Source: UKL13-3 sp964392775 (GTDB lineage: Bacteria; Bacteroidota; Bacteroidia; UKL13-3). From it: 64,000 bases of DNA. The stretch lies in NCBI GenBank assembly GCA_964392775.1, contig CAYMRD010000007.1, positions 81,754-145,753 on the forward strand. Reading direction: 5' to 3'. This document shows, in pieces, positions 1-8,590 of the stretch. Every line of letters begins with the position of its first letter. Position 1 is the stretch's first letter. Below the pieces are notes generated by a model. That model did not search any database. It was not told the DNA's origin and saw only the letters and a program-made list of their open reading frames with translations. The translations under genes and the position numbers were made by a program.

Positions 1-66
1 CACTCCGATACAAAAGTTAATAAATAGTGTGTTTAGGCGTTGCAATTTTTGTTTCGGCTTTTTAAC

Positions 67-98
67 ATGAAGAAGAGCCGCTGAGGACTCTTCTTCAT
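67..98 (-). terminator. Hairpin downstream of the first exported-protein gene
   Basis: An 11-bp perfect inverted repeat (ATGAAGAAGAG at 67-77, CTCTTCTTCAT at 88-98) with a 10-nt loop lies 22 bp beyond the stop of the minus-strand gene ending at 121. There is no clean U-run after the stem on either strand, so it is a plausible but not classical intrinsic terminator. Confidence 0.45.
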
Positions 99-120
99 GA
101 GGGTAAGTATCAAGAGGGGG

Positions 121-906
121 TTATTGATCTTCAAGAATCATGTATTGAACATACATAGTGTAAACACCAGGTTGTGCGTACGATCCTGCAGAGTTAGCCG
201 AAACGAGATCCTGAGCGGTTGTCCCGTCAGCAGAGAAAGCCATTGGGAAAATTGCAGGCAATCCCGGAACGATACGGTAGTCGATAGAATAGTAGTAGTC
301 GCTGGTTAAGGCATTTGCAGTTAAATAACTACCACCCGCAACACCATCTGCTCCGGTTGCTGTTGTTCCCGCATGGCCGGCAATGTATTTATGAGAGGCT
401 GTAGGAGGAGTTCCCGCATTTGCAGGGTCAACATATATGCTGTTTGAACCTGCAGGCGATGCTACCGGAGGAAATGCAGAACTGTAATCAGCATACGTAC
501 CGGAGGCAGCTGTGGCGTTTGCGTTAGCAGTTGTTTGACGCAACTCAAGCGCGCTTAATGGCAACTGGTTGGTCGCTCCACCTGATCCACCTGTTCCGTA
601 CTTAATTTGCTGATCCCACATACCCGGAGCAACGTTACCGTTTGAGCGGGCAATCGCATACAAATCCCAGTTTACGGTTGAACTTACTTTTAAAATAGTC
701 GCTCCATACTTGGTAATACCACCGTAGTACTCTTGGATGTCGTCAAAGGTGAAATCAATTTGGTTTGGAGTAGACATGTTAAGCTGAAGGATAGGTTGTA
801 AGTCCATTGTAATGGTTACATCCTTTTCATCTTTCAACTGAGCAAAGGCTGTTGTTGACGCGAGCATGGCAATTCCGGCCATGGTCAGCAGTCTGTTGTT
901 TTTCAT
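121..906 (-). CDS. Secreted protein of unknown family, possible structural surface protein
   Basis: A 261-residue protein with a clear signal peptide: a lysine- and arginine-containing start, a hydrophobic stretch, then a cut after TTAFA-Q at about residue 23. The mature part opens with the strand-rich segment VTITMDLQPILQLNMS and continues rich in Gly, Ala, Thr, Asn and Tyr, with no cysteine pattern, catalytic motif or C-terminal sorting domain visible. It ends MYVQYMILEDQ, a beta-strand-like terminus. Composition and the neighbouring DUF916/chaperone-like gene suggest an extracellular structural protein, but this is inference; I do not recognise the family. A possible -7 element of the form TAnnTTAG lies at 930-937. 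The gene may belong to a cluster that runs off the left edge. Confidence 0.8.
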   Translation of the reverse strand: MKNNRLLTMAGIAMLASTTAFAQLKDEKDVTITMDLQPILQLNMSTPNQIDFTFDDIQEYYGGITKYGATILKVSSTVNWDLYAIARSNGNVAPGMWDQQIKYGTGGSGGATNQLPLSALELRQTTANANATAASGTYADYSSAFPPVASPAGSNSIYVDPANAGTPPTASHKYIAGHAGTTATGADGVAGGSYLTANALTSDYYYSIDYRIVPGLPAIFPMAFSADGTTAQDLVSANSAGSYAQPGVYTMYVQYMILEDQ

Positions 907-929
907 ATAATAGGTATAAGTTTACTACA

Positions 930-937
930 CTAAGGTA
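930..937 (-). promoter_or_regulatory. Possible -7 element (TACCTTAG)
   Basis: TACCTTAG on the minus strand ends 23 nt before the ATG at 906. It differs at one base from the Bacteroidota consensus TAnnTTTG. The same TAnnTTAG form precedes genes starting at 50886 and 51202. No -33 element was identified. Confidence 0.35.
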
Positions 938-1133
938 GTAAAAAAACACAGACTGTATTATTCAAACGGCTGGATTTTGGTGTAAACGGATGTTTTTGCG
1001 TGTAAATGTTAATATCTATTGAAATTTATCTCGCTAAAAACCAATGCATTAAATGTCATTTTACCGTAAAATTGGCCTTTCAAAAAAAATAGTGCGTGGA
1101 TTGTCTACTCCTTAGTACACAAAGGAGGGTGTT

Positions 1134-1985
1134 TTAGTCAACTTTAAACTCCAGTTCTGCGGCCTCAACCACATCTTTATTGCCGTAATCCAATACGCCA
1201 ACAGCAGAGTAGTTGCCCTTTTCAAGGTTTTCGGGCAGGGCAAATAGGTAGTTCCGGGTATAACCGGGTAATACCACAAATCGTTTAACCATCAGTTTCT
1301 GCTGTTTTCCTGTAGAAAGATTGGTAAGCTCAACATAAGAAACGCAAGAAGCAATACCGTCACCGGTATTTTGCAATGTAATTTCAATATTCCGTTGGTT
1401 TTTTTCTTTCCCGCTCTGGAGCTGAAAGTTTTTAATTTCTACTTTGTTGTTTTGAACCGTAGGCGGATTTTGGTACAGGTATACGCCAAAACCAAATGAC
1501 GGAACTACACCCAACGAAATTTTCTTGTCGCCTCCGGTGTTATCAAGCGCTTCACGCTGTTTTTTTTCCTCAATCAATAAGATGCTCCAGGCTGCACGAT
1601 TTGAAAAACCGGTATCGGGAATAGATAGGGTAATATTTACTTTTTGAATTTCACCCGGTTTAAGTTCAAAAAAAGTTGGTGCAACATTAAGCCAATTTGA
1701 CATTCCGTATTTGGAGGTTCCGGAATCACCGAACGTTGTTTTTCCGGCATTGTTCATGTCGAAGTCTTTGACAGATGCCGAGAAAGAGCGTTTTACAAGG
1801 GTTTCATTGGTTACCTTTACTTCGTATGTTTTGCTCTCACCGGGTTTCAGGTTAAAGTTTAAATGAGAGGGAGAAACAGCAACACCAACATCTTTTAACG
1901 CTGCCGTATCTTTTGTTTGGGCCGAAATTTTTGTGAGCGGAATAAAGGTTGCGATTAACAACAACGAAATAATTTTGTTTTTCAT
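1134..1985 (-). CDS. Exported Ig-fold protein, DUF916/periplasmic chaperone-like
   Basis: The ATG at 1985 is chosen because it begins a signal peptide (MKNKIISLLLIATFIP, cut near KISA-Q); the longer frame would add ten non-signal residues. The 283-residue product has an N-terminal beta domain with SPSHLNFNLKPGES and TYEVKVTNETL, the pattern of fimbrial-chaperone and DUF916 (WxL-associated) Ig-like domains. A second strand-rich region has FFELKPGEIQKVNITLSIP. A final domain carries VVLPGYTRNYLFALPENLEKGNYSAV-type strands, as in proteins that cap or anchor surface fibres. It precedes the secreted-protein gene on the same strand by 228 bp, so the two may work together. Family placement rests on motif resemblance only. 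Confidence 0.7.
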   Translation of the reverse strand: MKNKIISLLLIATFIPLTKISAQTKDTAALKDVGVAVSPSHLNFNLKPGESKTYEVKVTNETLVKRSFSASVKDFDMNNAGKTTFGDSGTSKYGMSNWLNVAPTFFELKPGEIQKVNITLSIPDTGFSNRAAWSILLIEEKKQREALDNTGGDKKISLGVVPSFGFGVYLYQNPPTVQNNKVEIKNFQLQSGKEKNQRNIEITLQNTGDGIASCVSYVELTNLSTGKQQKLMVKRFVVLPGYTRNYLFALPENLEKGNYSAVGVLDYGNKDVVEAAELEFKVD

Positions 1986-2140
1986 GGATACAAGGTGGAT
2001 ATGAGTCAGCAGCAATAATAAGCCTTCCGGTCGTTCTGTTCAAACAATCTCAATTTGTGTATGAGTTTGGGAATCAGAATAATCACAATGAAGTGTTTAT
2101 AACCTGTAGTGTCAGTCTGTCAATTGCCCGCTAATGGTGC

Positions 2141-2148
2141 TATATTTG
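2141..2148 (+). promoter_or_regulatory. -7 promoter element TATATTTG
   Basis: A perfect TAnnTTTG match 15 nt upstream of the ATG at 2163. It lies inside the reading frame if translation began further upstream, and therefore supports the shorter protein. A TTG at 2124-2126 is only 14 bp upstream, closer than the usual -33 spacing. Confidence 0.5.
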
Positions 2149-2162
2149 TTCAACCCAATCCG

Positions 2163-3566
2163 ATGTTTATGGATGCAGATGATTTTTTAGACGAGGACGT
2201 TTCCTCCAATGTGCAGCGGTACGAGAAAATGCAGCGAAACAAATCGAAGGATTATTTTGATGCGGAAACGCTGGAAAGCATTATCGAATACTACATAGAG
2301 AAAGATAAGCTTAAGAAGGCGCTGGAAGTAGTATACTACGGAGAAGATTTATATCAATACTATACAGGGTTTAAACTCAAAAAAGCCGAAGTGTTTGTGA
2401 TGATGGGCAAGTTTGATGAGGCCATCACCGAAATCGAAAAGCTTGAATTGTATGAACCTTTTAATGCCGAACTTTTCCTTCTCAAAGGCGAAACCTATCT
2501 CAATATTGAAGACATAGCCGAAGCGGAGGCTTGTTTTGAAAAGGCCCTGATGTATGCCGATGATATAGTGGACATGCTTTTTGAAATCGGATATGTATAT
2601 GAAGATTGCGACTTGTATGAAAAAGCCATCGCTTGTTTTGAACAGGTATTACAGCATAGCAACGACAACGAGCAGGCCTATTACGAAATAGCCAATTGCA
2701 ACGATATGAGCGGACGGTATGACCGCTGTGTTGAGCAATACCAGAAACTGATAGATATCGACCCGTATTCAACCAATGCATGGTATAACCTTGGTGTAAT
2801 CTACAGCAAGATGGAAGTGTTTGAAAAAGCGATTGATGCGTTTGATTATTGTTTAGCGATTGATGATGATTATGTAGCCGCCCGTTTTAACAAAGCCAAT
2901 GCGCTGGTGGAACTTGATCGTTTTGCAGAAGCTATTGTCGAGTATCAAACCACCATTGATAAAGAAGGCCCCGACTCTATTACCTACTGCAACCTTGCCG
3001 GTTGTTACGAAAGGCTGGATGATAACCTTCAGTCCCGAGAGTATTACAAAAAAGCAACCCGCCTCAACCCCAATATTGCCGAAGCCTGGTTTGGCATTGG
3101 GCTTACCTTCGAAAAAGAAAACAACTACAAGGAGTCGCTGAGTTATTTGAAGCGTGCGGTTTTGCTTGAGCAGGACAATCCCGAATATTTGCTGGTACTG
3201 GCCGAAGCCGAATACCGGCAGGGCAACGAAACCGAAGCCGAATTTTTATACAAACGATTGCTCGAACTCGATCCGACAATGATGGAAGCCTGGCTCGACT
3301 GGTCGTTTGTGGCCTTCAAAAAGGGCGATACCGAAATGGCAATTGAGATGATTGAAGAGGCCCTCAAAATAGAACCCGATTGCCACCAATATCACTACCG
3401 CATGGTAGCATATTTGTGGGCTACCGGTAAAACCCAACAAGCAATCGATCATCTGGAAACGGCCTTAATCCTAAACTTTAACGATCATTACTTGTTGTTT
3501 GAACTAACTCCGGTATTTTCGCAGGTGCCCGAGATTATGCAGGCGATTGAAAGATACAGACCCTAA
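2163..3566 (+). CDS. Tetratricopeptide repeat protein
   Basis: A 467-residue protein built almost entirely of about ten consecutive 34-residue TPR units from residue 70 to the end. Recognisable helix-pair signatures include AWYNLGVIYSKMEVFEKAI, EAWFGIGLTFEKENNYKES and FEKALMYADD. The first 50 residues are very acidic (DADDFLDEDVSS). There is no signal peptide or membrane segment, so it is probably a cytoplasmic scaffold. The start at 2163 (or 2169) follows the promoter element at 2141-2148. The comA-like gene begins 8 bp after the stop, so the two and yqeY are likely co-transcribed. The binding partner cannot be told from the sequence. Confidence 0.9.
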   Translation: MFMDADDFLDEDVSSNVQRYEKMQRNKSKDYFDAETLESIIEYYIEKDKLKKALEVVYYGEDLYQYYTGFKLKKAEVFVMMGKFDEAITEIEKLELYEPFNAELFLLKGETYLNIEDIAEAEACFEKALMYADDIVDMLFEIGYVYEDCDLYEKAIACFEQVLQHSNDNEQAYYEIANCNDMSGRYDRCVEQYQKLIDIDPYSTNAWYNLGVIYSKMEVFEKAIDAFDYCLAIDDDYVAARFNKANALVELDRFAEAIVEYQTTIDKEGPDSITYCNLAGCYERLDDNLQSREYYKKATRLNPNIAEAWFGIGLTFEKENNYKESLSYLKRAVLLEQDNPEYLLVLAEAEYRQGNETEAEFLYKRLLELDPTMMEAWLDWSFVAFKKGDTEMAIEMIEEALKIEPDCHQYHYRMVAYLWATGKTQQAIDHLETALILNFNDHYLLFELTPVFSQVPEIMQAIERYRP

Positions 3567-3574
3567 TTCTAATC

Positions 3575-4366
3575 ATGAATAATTTTAAACTCAAAAACAT
3601 TCCTTCCCGCACGGCCAAGCCGCGCAACAACGGCATCACCATGGTGATGGACAAAGGCCTCAGTCTTCGTGAAGCAGAAAACTTTATTGATGCCAATGGC
3701 GATTATGTTGATTTTGTAAAGCTGGGATTTGGAACATCCTATGTTACCAAGCATCTTCAGGAAAAAATAGACCTCTACAAACAGGCGGGTATTGGTGTAT
3801 ACTTTGGAGGAACCTTGTTTGAAGCATTTATTGTGCGCAATCAATACGATGATTTTTTACGATTGCTCGAACGGTATAAAATGGAGCATGCCGAAGTATC
3901 GGATGGCTCGATTGAAATGCCGCATGAGGTGAAACTCGAATACGTACACAAGCTCAGCAAACAATTCACCGTTTTGAGTGAAGTGGGTAGCAAAGACGTT
4001 GAAAAAATCATCCCTCCTTACCAGTGGATCGAGCTGATGAAAACAGAAATCAAAGCCGGTGCATGGAAGGTGATTGCCGAAGCCCGCGAAGCTGGAAATG
4101 TTGGGGTGTTCCGCTCAAGTGGCGAAGTGCGTGAAGGTTTGGTTCAGGAAATTCTGACTAAAATTGATGGTGACCGTATTATTTGGGAAGCCCCGCAAAA
4201 GGCACAACAAACCTATTTTATCAATCTGGCCGGTAATAATGTAAACTTAGGTAATATCGCCACCAATGATGTGATTCCGCTCGAAACCCTTCGTTTGGGA
4301 TTGCGCAGCGATACCTTCCCTTTCTTCTTACCTAAAACAGCAAAGTATATTGCTAAGAAAAAATAA
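3575..4366 (+). CDS. Phosphosulfolactate synthase family protein (ComA-like)
   Basis: The 263-residue product matches the ComA family in length and motifs: GITMVMDKGLS near the N-terminus, DYVDFVKLGFGTSYV, GVYFGGTLFEAF, ISDGSIE-like VSDGSIEMP and VGSKD. Archaeal ComA joins sulfite to phosphoenolpyruvate to give phosphosulfolactate, the first step of coenzyme M synthesis. Coenzyme M is not expected here, so the sulfonate may feed another product such as sulfolactate or sulfonolipids; that is inference. No comB or comC homologue is adjacent; the neighbours are a TPR protein 8 bp upstream and yqeY 5 bp downstream, suggesting one transcript. Confidence 0.85.
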   Translation: MNNFKLKNIPSRTAKPRNNGITMVMDKGLSLREAENFIDANGDYVDFVKLGFGTSYVTKHLQEKIDLYKQAGIGVYFGGTLFEAFIVRNQYDDFLRLLERYKMEHAEVSDGSIEMPHEVKLEYVHKLSKQFTVLSEVGSKDVEKIIPPYQWIELMKTEIKAGAWKVIAEAREAGNVGVFRSSGEVREGLVQEILTKIDGDRIIWEAPQKAQQTYFINLAGNNVNLGNIATNDVIPLETLRLGLRSDTFPFFLPKTAKYIAKKK

Positions 4367-4371
4367 AAACC

Positions 4372-4821
4372 ATGAGCTTACAAGAACAAGTTAATAAAGA
4401 TATTATCACGGCCATGAAGGCTAAAGATGAAATCAGCCTGCGAGCCTTGCGAGCCGTTAAAGCCGCCATGCTGCTGGCTGCAACAGCCGAAGGAGCTAAA
4501 GACAGTGTTGATGATGATCAGGCCATCAAGATATTTCAGAAGCTGGCCAAACAGCGCAAGGAGTCGCTGGATATTTTTACCCAAAATGGCCGCACCGAGC
4601 TCGCCAAAACCGAACAGGAAGAACTCGAAGTATTTGAGCGTTACCTGCCCAAACAAATGAGCGAAGAGCAAATTAAAGCCGAACTGCAAACCCTGATTAC
4701 ACAAGCGGGAGCCACCAGTGGTGCCGACTTCGGAAAGGTAATGCCTCTGGCTATGAAACATTTTGCCGGCAAAGCCGATGGCAAGGTGATTTCAGCTTTG
4801 CTTAAAACACTATTGGGTTAA
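4372..4821 (+). CDS. GatB/YqeY domain protein
   Basis: A 149-residue protein with the YqeY signature: an N-terminal helical domain (VNKDIITAMKAKDEISLRALRAVKAA), the middle segment QKLAKQRKESLDIF, then ERYLPKQMSEEQI and a C-terminal GADFGKVMPLAMKHFAGKADG. This domain is also the tail of GatB, where it helps bind tRNA in Glu/Asp-tRNA amidotransferase. The free-standing form is widespread and its exact role is unsettled. It starts 5 bp after the ComA-like gene and is probably the last gene of that operon; 132 bp separate it from the next gene. Confidence 0.92.
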   Translation: MSLQEQVNKDIITAMKAKDEISLRALRAVKAAMLLAATAEGAKDSVDDDQAIKIFQKLAKQRKESLDIFTQNGRTELAKTEQEELEVFERYLPKQMSEEQIKAELQTLITQAGATSGADFGKVMPLAMKHFAGKADGKVISALLKTLLG

Positions 4822-4953
4822 GAATAAAGGATTACAAGGTTCATTGACATGAACAATGCGTTAATTCAGCCTCTGCACTTGTCATTTATTCCTCACAACC
4901 ACTGAGCAAACCGTGTAATTTTACAATCTTTCAAAACGTTGAAATCGAAAAGC

Positions 4954-5661
4954 ATGACAGACGAAGAGCGAATTAAAAAAGCTTTTGAAAAGAAACACTG
5001 GCCGGAAATTAAAGTAACCGATAGCTGGGCAACGTTTAAAATAATGGCGGAGTTTGTGGAAGGGTTTGAGAAGATGAGTAGGATTGGTCCCTGTGTATCT
5101 ATTTTCGGATCATCCCGCACCCCAAGCAATCATAAGTATTACCTGCTGGCTGAGGAGATTGCCCAAAAACTGGTGCATGCCGGCTTTGGCGTTATCACAG
5201 GCGGTGGTCCCGGTATTATGGAAGCCGGCAACAAAGGTGCTTACGAAACAGGCGGAAAGTCGGTGGGGTTGGGCATTGAACTTCCCCTTGAGCAGGCTGT
5301 CAATAAATATGTGGACCGCGATAAGATGATCAACTTTGATTATTTCTTTGTGCGCAAGGTGATGTTTATGAAGTATGCTCAGGGCTTTGTGGCCATGCCG
5401 GGCGGGTTTGGTACCTTAGACGAGCTCTTTGAGGCGTTAATGCTCATTCAAACACATAAGGTTGCGCGTTTTCCCGTTGTATTGGTAGGAACAGAGTACT
5501 GGAGCGGATTGCTCGACTGGATTAAAGGTACGATGCTCGAAAAAGAAAAAAACATCAACGCTGATGATTTGTTTTTATTCAAGCTGGTGGATACTGCCGA
5601 TGATGCCGTAACGTATATTCTGGATTACTACGCAGAGATGTCAATCAGCCCTAATTTTTAG
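4954..5661 (+). CDS. LOG/TIGR00730 family Rossmann-fold protein
   Basis: The 235-residue product carries the family hallmark PGGFGTLDELFEALM and the upstream ITGGGPGIMEAGNKGA and VSIFGSSRTP motifs of the lysine-decarboxylase-like (LOG) fold. Family members hydrolyse nucleoside 5'-monophosphates, including cytokinin ribotides, to base and ribose 5-phosphate; many bacterial members are probably nucleotide-salvage or damage-control enzymes. The ATG at 4954 (MTDEERIKKAF) is preferred to an in-frame TTG 15 nt upstream. The N-terminal extension of about 50 residues before the Rossmann core is usual for the longer Bacteroidota members. It stands alone upstream of an antitoxin gene. Confidence 0.88.
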   Translation: MTDEERIKKAFEKKHWPEIKVTDSWATFKIMAEFVEGFEKMSRIGPCVSIFGSSRTPSNHKYYLLAEEIAQKLVHAGFGVITGGGPGIMEAGNKGAYETGGKSVGLGIELPLEQAVNKYVDRDKMINFDYFFVRKVMFMKYAQGFVAMPGGFGTLDELFEALMLIQTHKVARFPVVLVGTEYWSGLLDWIKGTMLEKEKNINADDLFLFKLVDTADDAVTYILDYYAEMSISPNF

Positions 5662-5669
5662 TATATTTG
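5662..5669 (+). promoter_or_regulatory. Possible -7 element TATATTTG at the antitoxin start
   Basis: A perfect TAnnTTTG directly after the stop of the LOG gene and only 3 nt before the ATG at 5673. If used, transcription would begin at or just inside the start codon, so it would need a leaderless or later start. It could equally be chance. Confidence 0.3.
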
Positions 5670-5672
5670 AAT

Positions 5673-5906
5673 ATGACAAATGCAACATTGAAAAAAGAAG
5701 TGCTTGCAGAAATTTCAAAAGCAGACACCCGTGTACTTAAGATGGTACATGCCATGCTGCAAGCAAATAAAGAATATGACTTTTGGGAGGATATTCCGGA
5801 ACAGGTAAAAAAGGATGTTGATCTGGCCATAAAAGAATCAGAAAAAGGGTTGGGCAAATCACATGAAGAGGTGATGCTGAAATACAAAAAATGGCTTACA
5901 AAATAA
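5673..5906 (+). CDS. Probable antitoxin of a RelE/ParE-type pair
   Basis: A 77-residue, mostly helical, charged protein with the ending HEEVMLKYKKWLTK. That tail, small size and overlap by 16 nt with a following RelE/ParE-like frame are typical of Bacteroidota antitoxins of this class. The first ATG after the preceding stop is used. The toxin gene that follows is disrupted by frameshifts, so the antitoxin may now be without an active partner. I infer the family from context and ending; no DNA-binding domain is obvious in the N-terminal half. Confidence 0.65.
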   Translation: MTNATLKKEVLAEISKADTRVLKMVHAMLQANKEYDFWEDIPEQVKKDVDLAIKESEKGLGKSHEEVMLKYKKWLTK

Positions 5907-6168
5907 CTTGGTTGCCCACGACCGAAAAGAGGTTCAATCAGATCATTGCATACCTTGAGAAGGAATGGACAATAAAGGAGATTGAAGCCCTTCTTCAGAA
6001 AACCAATGATGTGCCTAAGTGTCTCACCCCTAACCTTCCGAAAATCTCCAAGCAAAAAAATACATGAAGTTTTAGTTACCAAACACAATTTGTTGTTATA
6101 TCGCGTCAAAGGAAAACGGGTTGAGCTTTGACACAAGACAGCATCCAACAAAAAAGTTTAGAAAATAA
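5891..6168 (+). pseudogene. RelE/ParE-type toxin gene broken by frameshifts
   Basis: An ATG at 5891, overlapping the antitoxin end, opens a frame beginning MAYKITWLPTTEKRFNQI, the usual N-terminus of ParE/RelE toxins. The similarity then moves to the next frame near 6010-6020, where SPLTFRKSPSKKIHEVLV and NLLLYRVKGKRVEL form the expected toxin core. That frame ends with TGA at 6129-6131, just before a third frame resumes with FDTRQHPTKKF and stops at 6168. So at least two indels separate recognisable N-terminal, central and C-terminal parts. Stretches of A (6054-6060) are present, so assembly error is possible, but two shifts in 280 bp favour real decay. Confidence 0.7.
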
Positions 6169-6170
6169 CC

Positions 6171-8429
6171 ATGAGTACACTTAAAGAAGACGCATTAAAA
6201 TACCACAGCAAAGGCCGTCCCGGTAAAATAGAAGTTATTCCAACCAAACCCACCAATACCAAACGCGATTTGAGTTTGGCGTATTCACCGGGTGTTGCCG
6301 AACCTTGTTTGGAGATTGCAGCCAATGTAGAGGATGTATACAAATACACGGCCAAGGGAAACCTCGTAGCTGTTATCTCCAACGGAACAGCCGTGTTGGG
6401 TTTGGGTGATATTGGCCCCGAAGCCTCTAAGCCTGTGATGGAAGGCAAGGGCGTGTTGTTCAAAATTTTTGCCGATATTGATGTGTTCGATATTGAAGTT
6501 GATACCAAAGATACCGAAGAGTTTATCCGCACCGTGAAGGCCATCAGTCCAACATTTGGCGGAATCAACCTCGAAGATATCAAAGCGCCTGAGTGTTTTG
6601 AAATTGAACAACGTCTCAAGGAAGAGCTCGATATTCCAATCATGCATGATGACCAGCACGGAACGGCCATCATCGTAGGCGCTGCGCTTATCAACGGGTT
6701 GGAGTTGGTGAAGAAAAAAATCGGAGAGGTACGTGTGGTGTTCAACGGTGCAGGAGCATCAGCCATCTCATGTGCCAAGCTGGTTGTTTCCCTGGGTGTA
6801 AATCCTAAAAACCTGGTGATGTGCGACAGCAAAGGTGTGATTCGCAAAGACAGTCCGAACCTCGACATTACCAAACAGCAATTTGCAACAGACTTAAACA
6901 TCCACACACTTGAAGATGCTATGAAAGGTGCTGATGTATTTGTGGGTTTATCCAAAGCCAATGTGCTTTCGCAGGATATGGTGCGCAGCATGGCCAAAGA
7001 TTGTATGGTGTTTGCTTTGGCAAACCCTGACCCGGAGATTGCTTATGATCTTGCCATTGCATCACGCAAGGATATTATTCTGGCAACAGGCCGCAGCGAT
7101 TATCCTAATCAGGTAAACAATGTACTGGGTTTCCCGTACATCTTCCGTGGAGCGTTGGATGTGCGCGCCACCAAAATCAATGAAGAAATGAAAATTGCTG
7201 CCGTGCACGCGTTGGCGCAATTAACCAAAGAGCCGGTTCCCGAAATTGTGAACATGGCATACAACGAAAAAGCCATCACTTTCGGGCCGAAATATTTGAT
7301 TCCCAAACCGCTTGACCCGCGCCTGATTACAACCGTTTCACCGGCTGTGGCAAAAGCAGCTATGGATAGTGGTGTGGCCCGTCACCCGATTACGGATTGG
7401 GAAGCATACAACAATGAGTTGCTGGCCCGTTTGGGTAAGGAGAGCAATTTTATCCGTGTAATCGGAAACAAAGCCCGATCAAACCCTAAACGTGTGGTAT
7501 TTGCCGAAGCTGATAACTATAAAATTTTGCGTGCCGCACAGGTGGTGAAAGAAGAAGGAATTGCCATTCCGATTTTGTTGGGTAACAAAGAAAAAATTGA
7601 AACCATCATCCGCGAAAACAAAATTAACCTCGGGGGAGTACAAATTATTGACCCGTTAATGGAGGACGAAAAACGCACGGCTTATGCCAAATTGTTTTTT
7701 GAACGCAGACAACGCAAAGGCATTACCTTGTATGAGGCCAATAAACTGATGCGCGACCGTAACCATTATGCTCCTATGATGGTGGACTTAGGTGAGGCAG
7801 ATGCGATGATTTCGGGGCTGACTAAAAACTATGCAAGCACAATCAAACCGGCATTGCAAATTTTGGGTAAAGAAGAAGGTATTGATAAAGTGGCCGGGAT
7901 GTATGTTGTATTAAGCAGCAAAGGCATGTTGTTCTTCTCCGACACAACCGTAAACATTGACCCGAATACGCAAGATATTGTGGACATCACCAAACTTACC
8001 TACGATGCAGTGAAGAAGTTTAATGTGCAGCCACGTATCGCGTTGTTGTCGTATTCCAACTTTGGTTCATCAGACGGGGAGATTCCACGCAAGATGGCTG
8101 ATGCCCACAAAATTTTGAAGAAGAAATATCCGGAGATGATAGTGGATGGAGATATTCAGGCTAATATGGCGCTTAACCAAAAGATGTTGCAGGAAAACTT
8201 TCCGTTCAGCGAATTGTGCGGAGAGCCGGTTAATACCCTGATTGTGCCTAACCTTGCTTCGGGTAATATCACATATAAACTGATGCAGGAGCTGGGTTCG
8301 GCTGAAGCCATTGGTCCGGTATTGCTGGGCTTGAAAAAATCGGCCCATGTATTGCAACTGGGCAGCAGCGTGCGCGAAATTGTGAACATGGTGATTGTGG
8401 CTGTGGTTGATGCGCAAAGCAAAGAGTAG
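6171..8429 (+). CDS. maeB: NADP-dependent malic enzyme with C-terminal phosphotransacetylase-like domain
   Basis: The 752-residue product has the two-part MaeB architecture. Residues 1-425 form the malic enzyme, with SLAYSPGVAEPC, IMHDDQHGTA (metal-binding Asp region) and the nucleotide-binding VVFNGAGASAISCAKL. Residues from about 430 form a phosphate acetyltransferase-like domain (VVFAEADNYKILRAAQV, MVDLGEADAMISGLT, TLIVPNLASGNI). It decarboxylates malate to pyruvate and makes NADPH; in studied MaeB proteins the second domain is regulatory and inactive. It starts 2 bp after the decayed toxin reading frame and is followed by a strong intrinsic terminator. Confidence 0.96.
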   Translation: MSTLKEDALKYHSKGRPGKIEVIPTKPTNTKRDLSLAYSPGVAEPCLEIAANVEDVYKYTAKGNLVAVISNGTAVLGLGDIGPEASKPVMEGKGVLFKIFADIDVFDIEVDTKDTEEFIRTVKAISPTFGGINLEDIKAPECFEIEQRLKEELDIPIMHDDQHGTAIIVGAALINGLELVKKKIGEVRVVFNGAGASAISCAKLVVSLGVNPKNLVMCDSKGVIRKDSPNLDITKQQFATDLNIHTLEDAMKGADVFVGLSKANVLSQDMVRSMAKDCMVFALANPDPEIAYDLAIASRKDIILATGRSDYPNQVNNVLGFPYIFRGALDVRATKINEEMKIAAVHALAQLTKEPVPEIVNMAYNEKAITFGPKYLIPKPLDPRLITTVSPAVAKAAMDSGVARHPITDWEAYNNELLARLGKESNFIRVIGNKARSNPKRVVFAEADNYKILRAAQVVKEEGIAIPILLGNKEKIETIIRENKINLGGVQIIDPLMEDEKRTAYAKLFFERRQRKGITLYEANKLMRDRNHYAPMMVDLGEADAMISGLTKNYASTIKPALQILGKEEGIDKVAGMYVVLSSKGMLFFSDTTVNIDPNTQDIVDITKLTYDAVKKFNVQPRIALLSYSNFGSSDGEIPRKMADAHKILKKKYPEMIVDGDIQANMALNQKMLQENFPFSELCGEPVNTLIVPNLASGNITYKLMQELGSAEAIGPVLLGLKKSAHVLQLGSSVREIVNMVIVAVVDAQSKE

Positions 8430-8454
8430 CCGTAGCCGCTAACAGTATGACCGT

Positions 8455-8488
8455 AGCCGTTCTGTAACCTGTGCAGAACGGCTTTTTT
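8455..8488 (+). terminator. Intrinsic terminator of maeB
   Basis: A 10-bp stem (AGCCGTTCTG at 8455-8464, CAGAACGGCT at 8474-8483) with a 9-nt loop is followed by a run of six T, 26 bp after the maeB stop. Confidence 0.85.
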
Positions 8489-8590
8489 GCGTGTAAAAAT
8501 GGGGAAAGCATAAATTGTTTTTGTAAAAACCGCAATAGCGCTTTCATTTCCATTCTGTAAACATTGATTAGCCAAAGTTATTCAAATGAT

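Noticed and set aside
97..309. Plus-strand frame of 70 codons at the left edge
   Set aside because: It is antisense to the secreted-protein gene at 121-906, has no start context and shows no protein-like pattern.
1986..2108. Promoter-less stretch considered for a small gene
   Set aside because: Only an antisense frame exists and no conserved pattern is visible.
6158..6997. 279-codon minus-strand frame
   Set aside because: It is the antisense of maeB; the Ser/Pro/Thr-rich composition is typical of a shadow frame.
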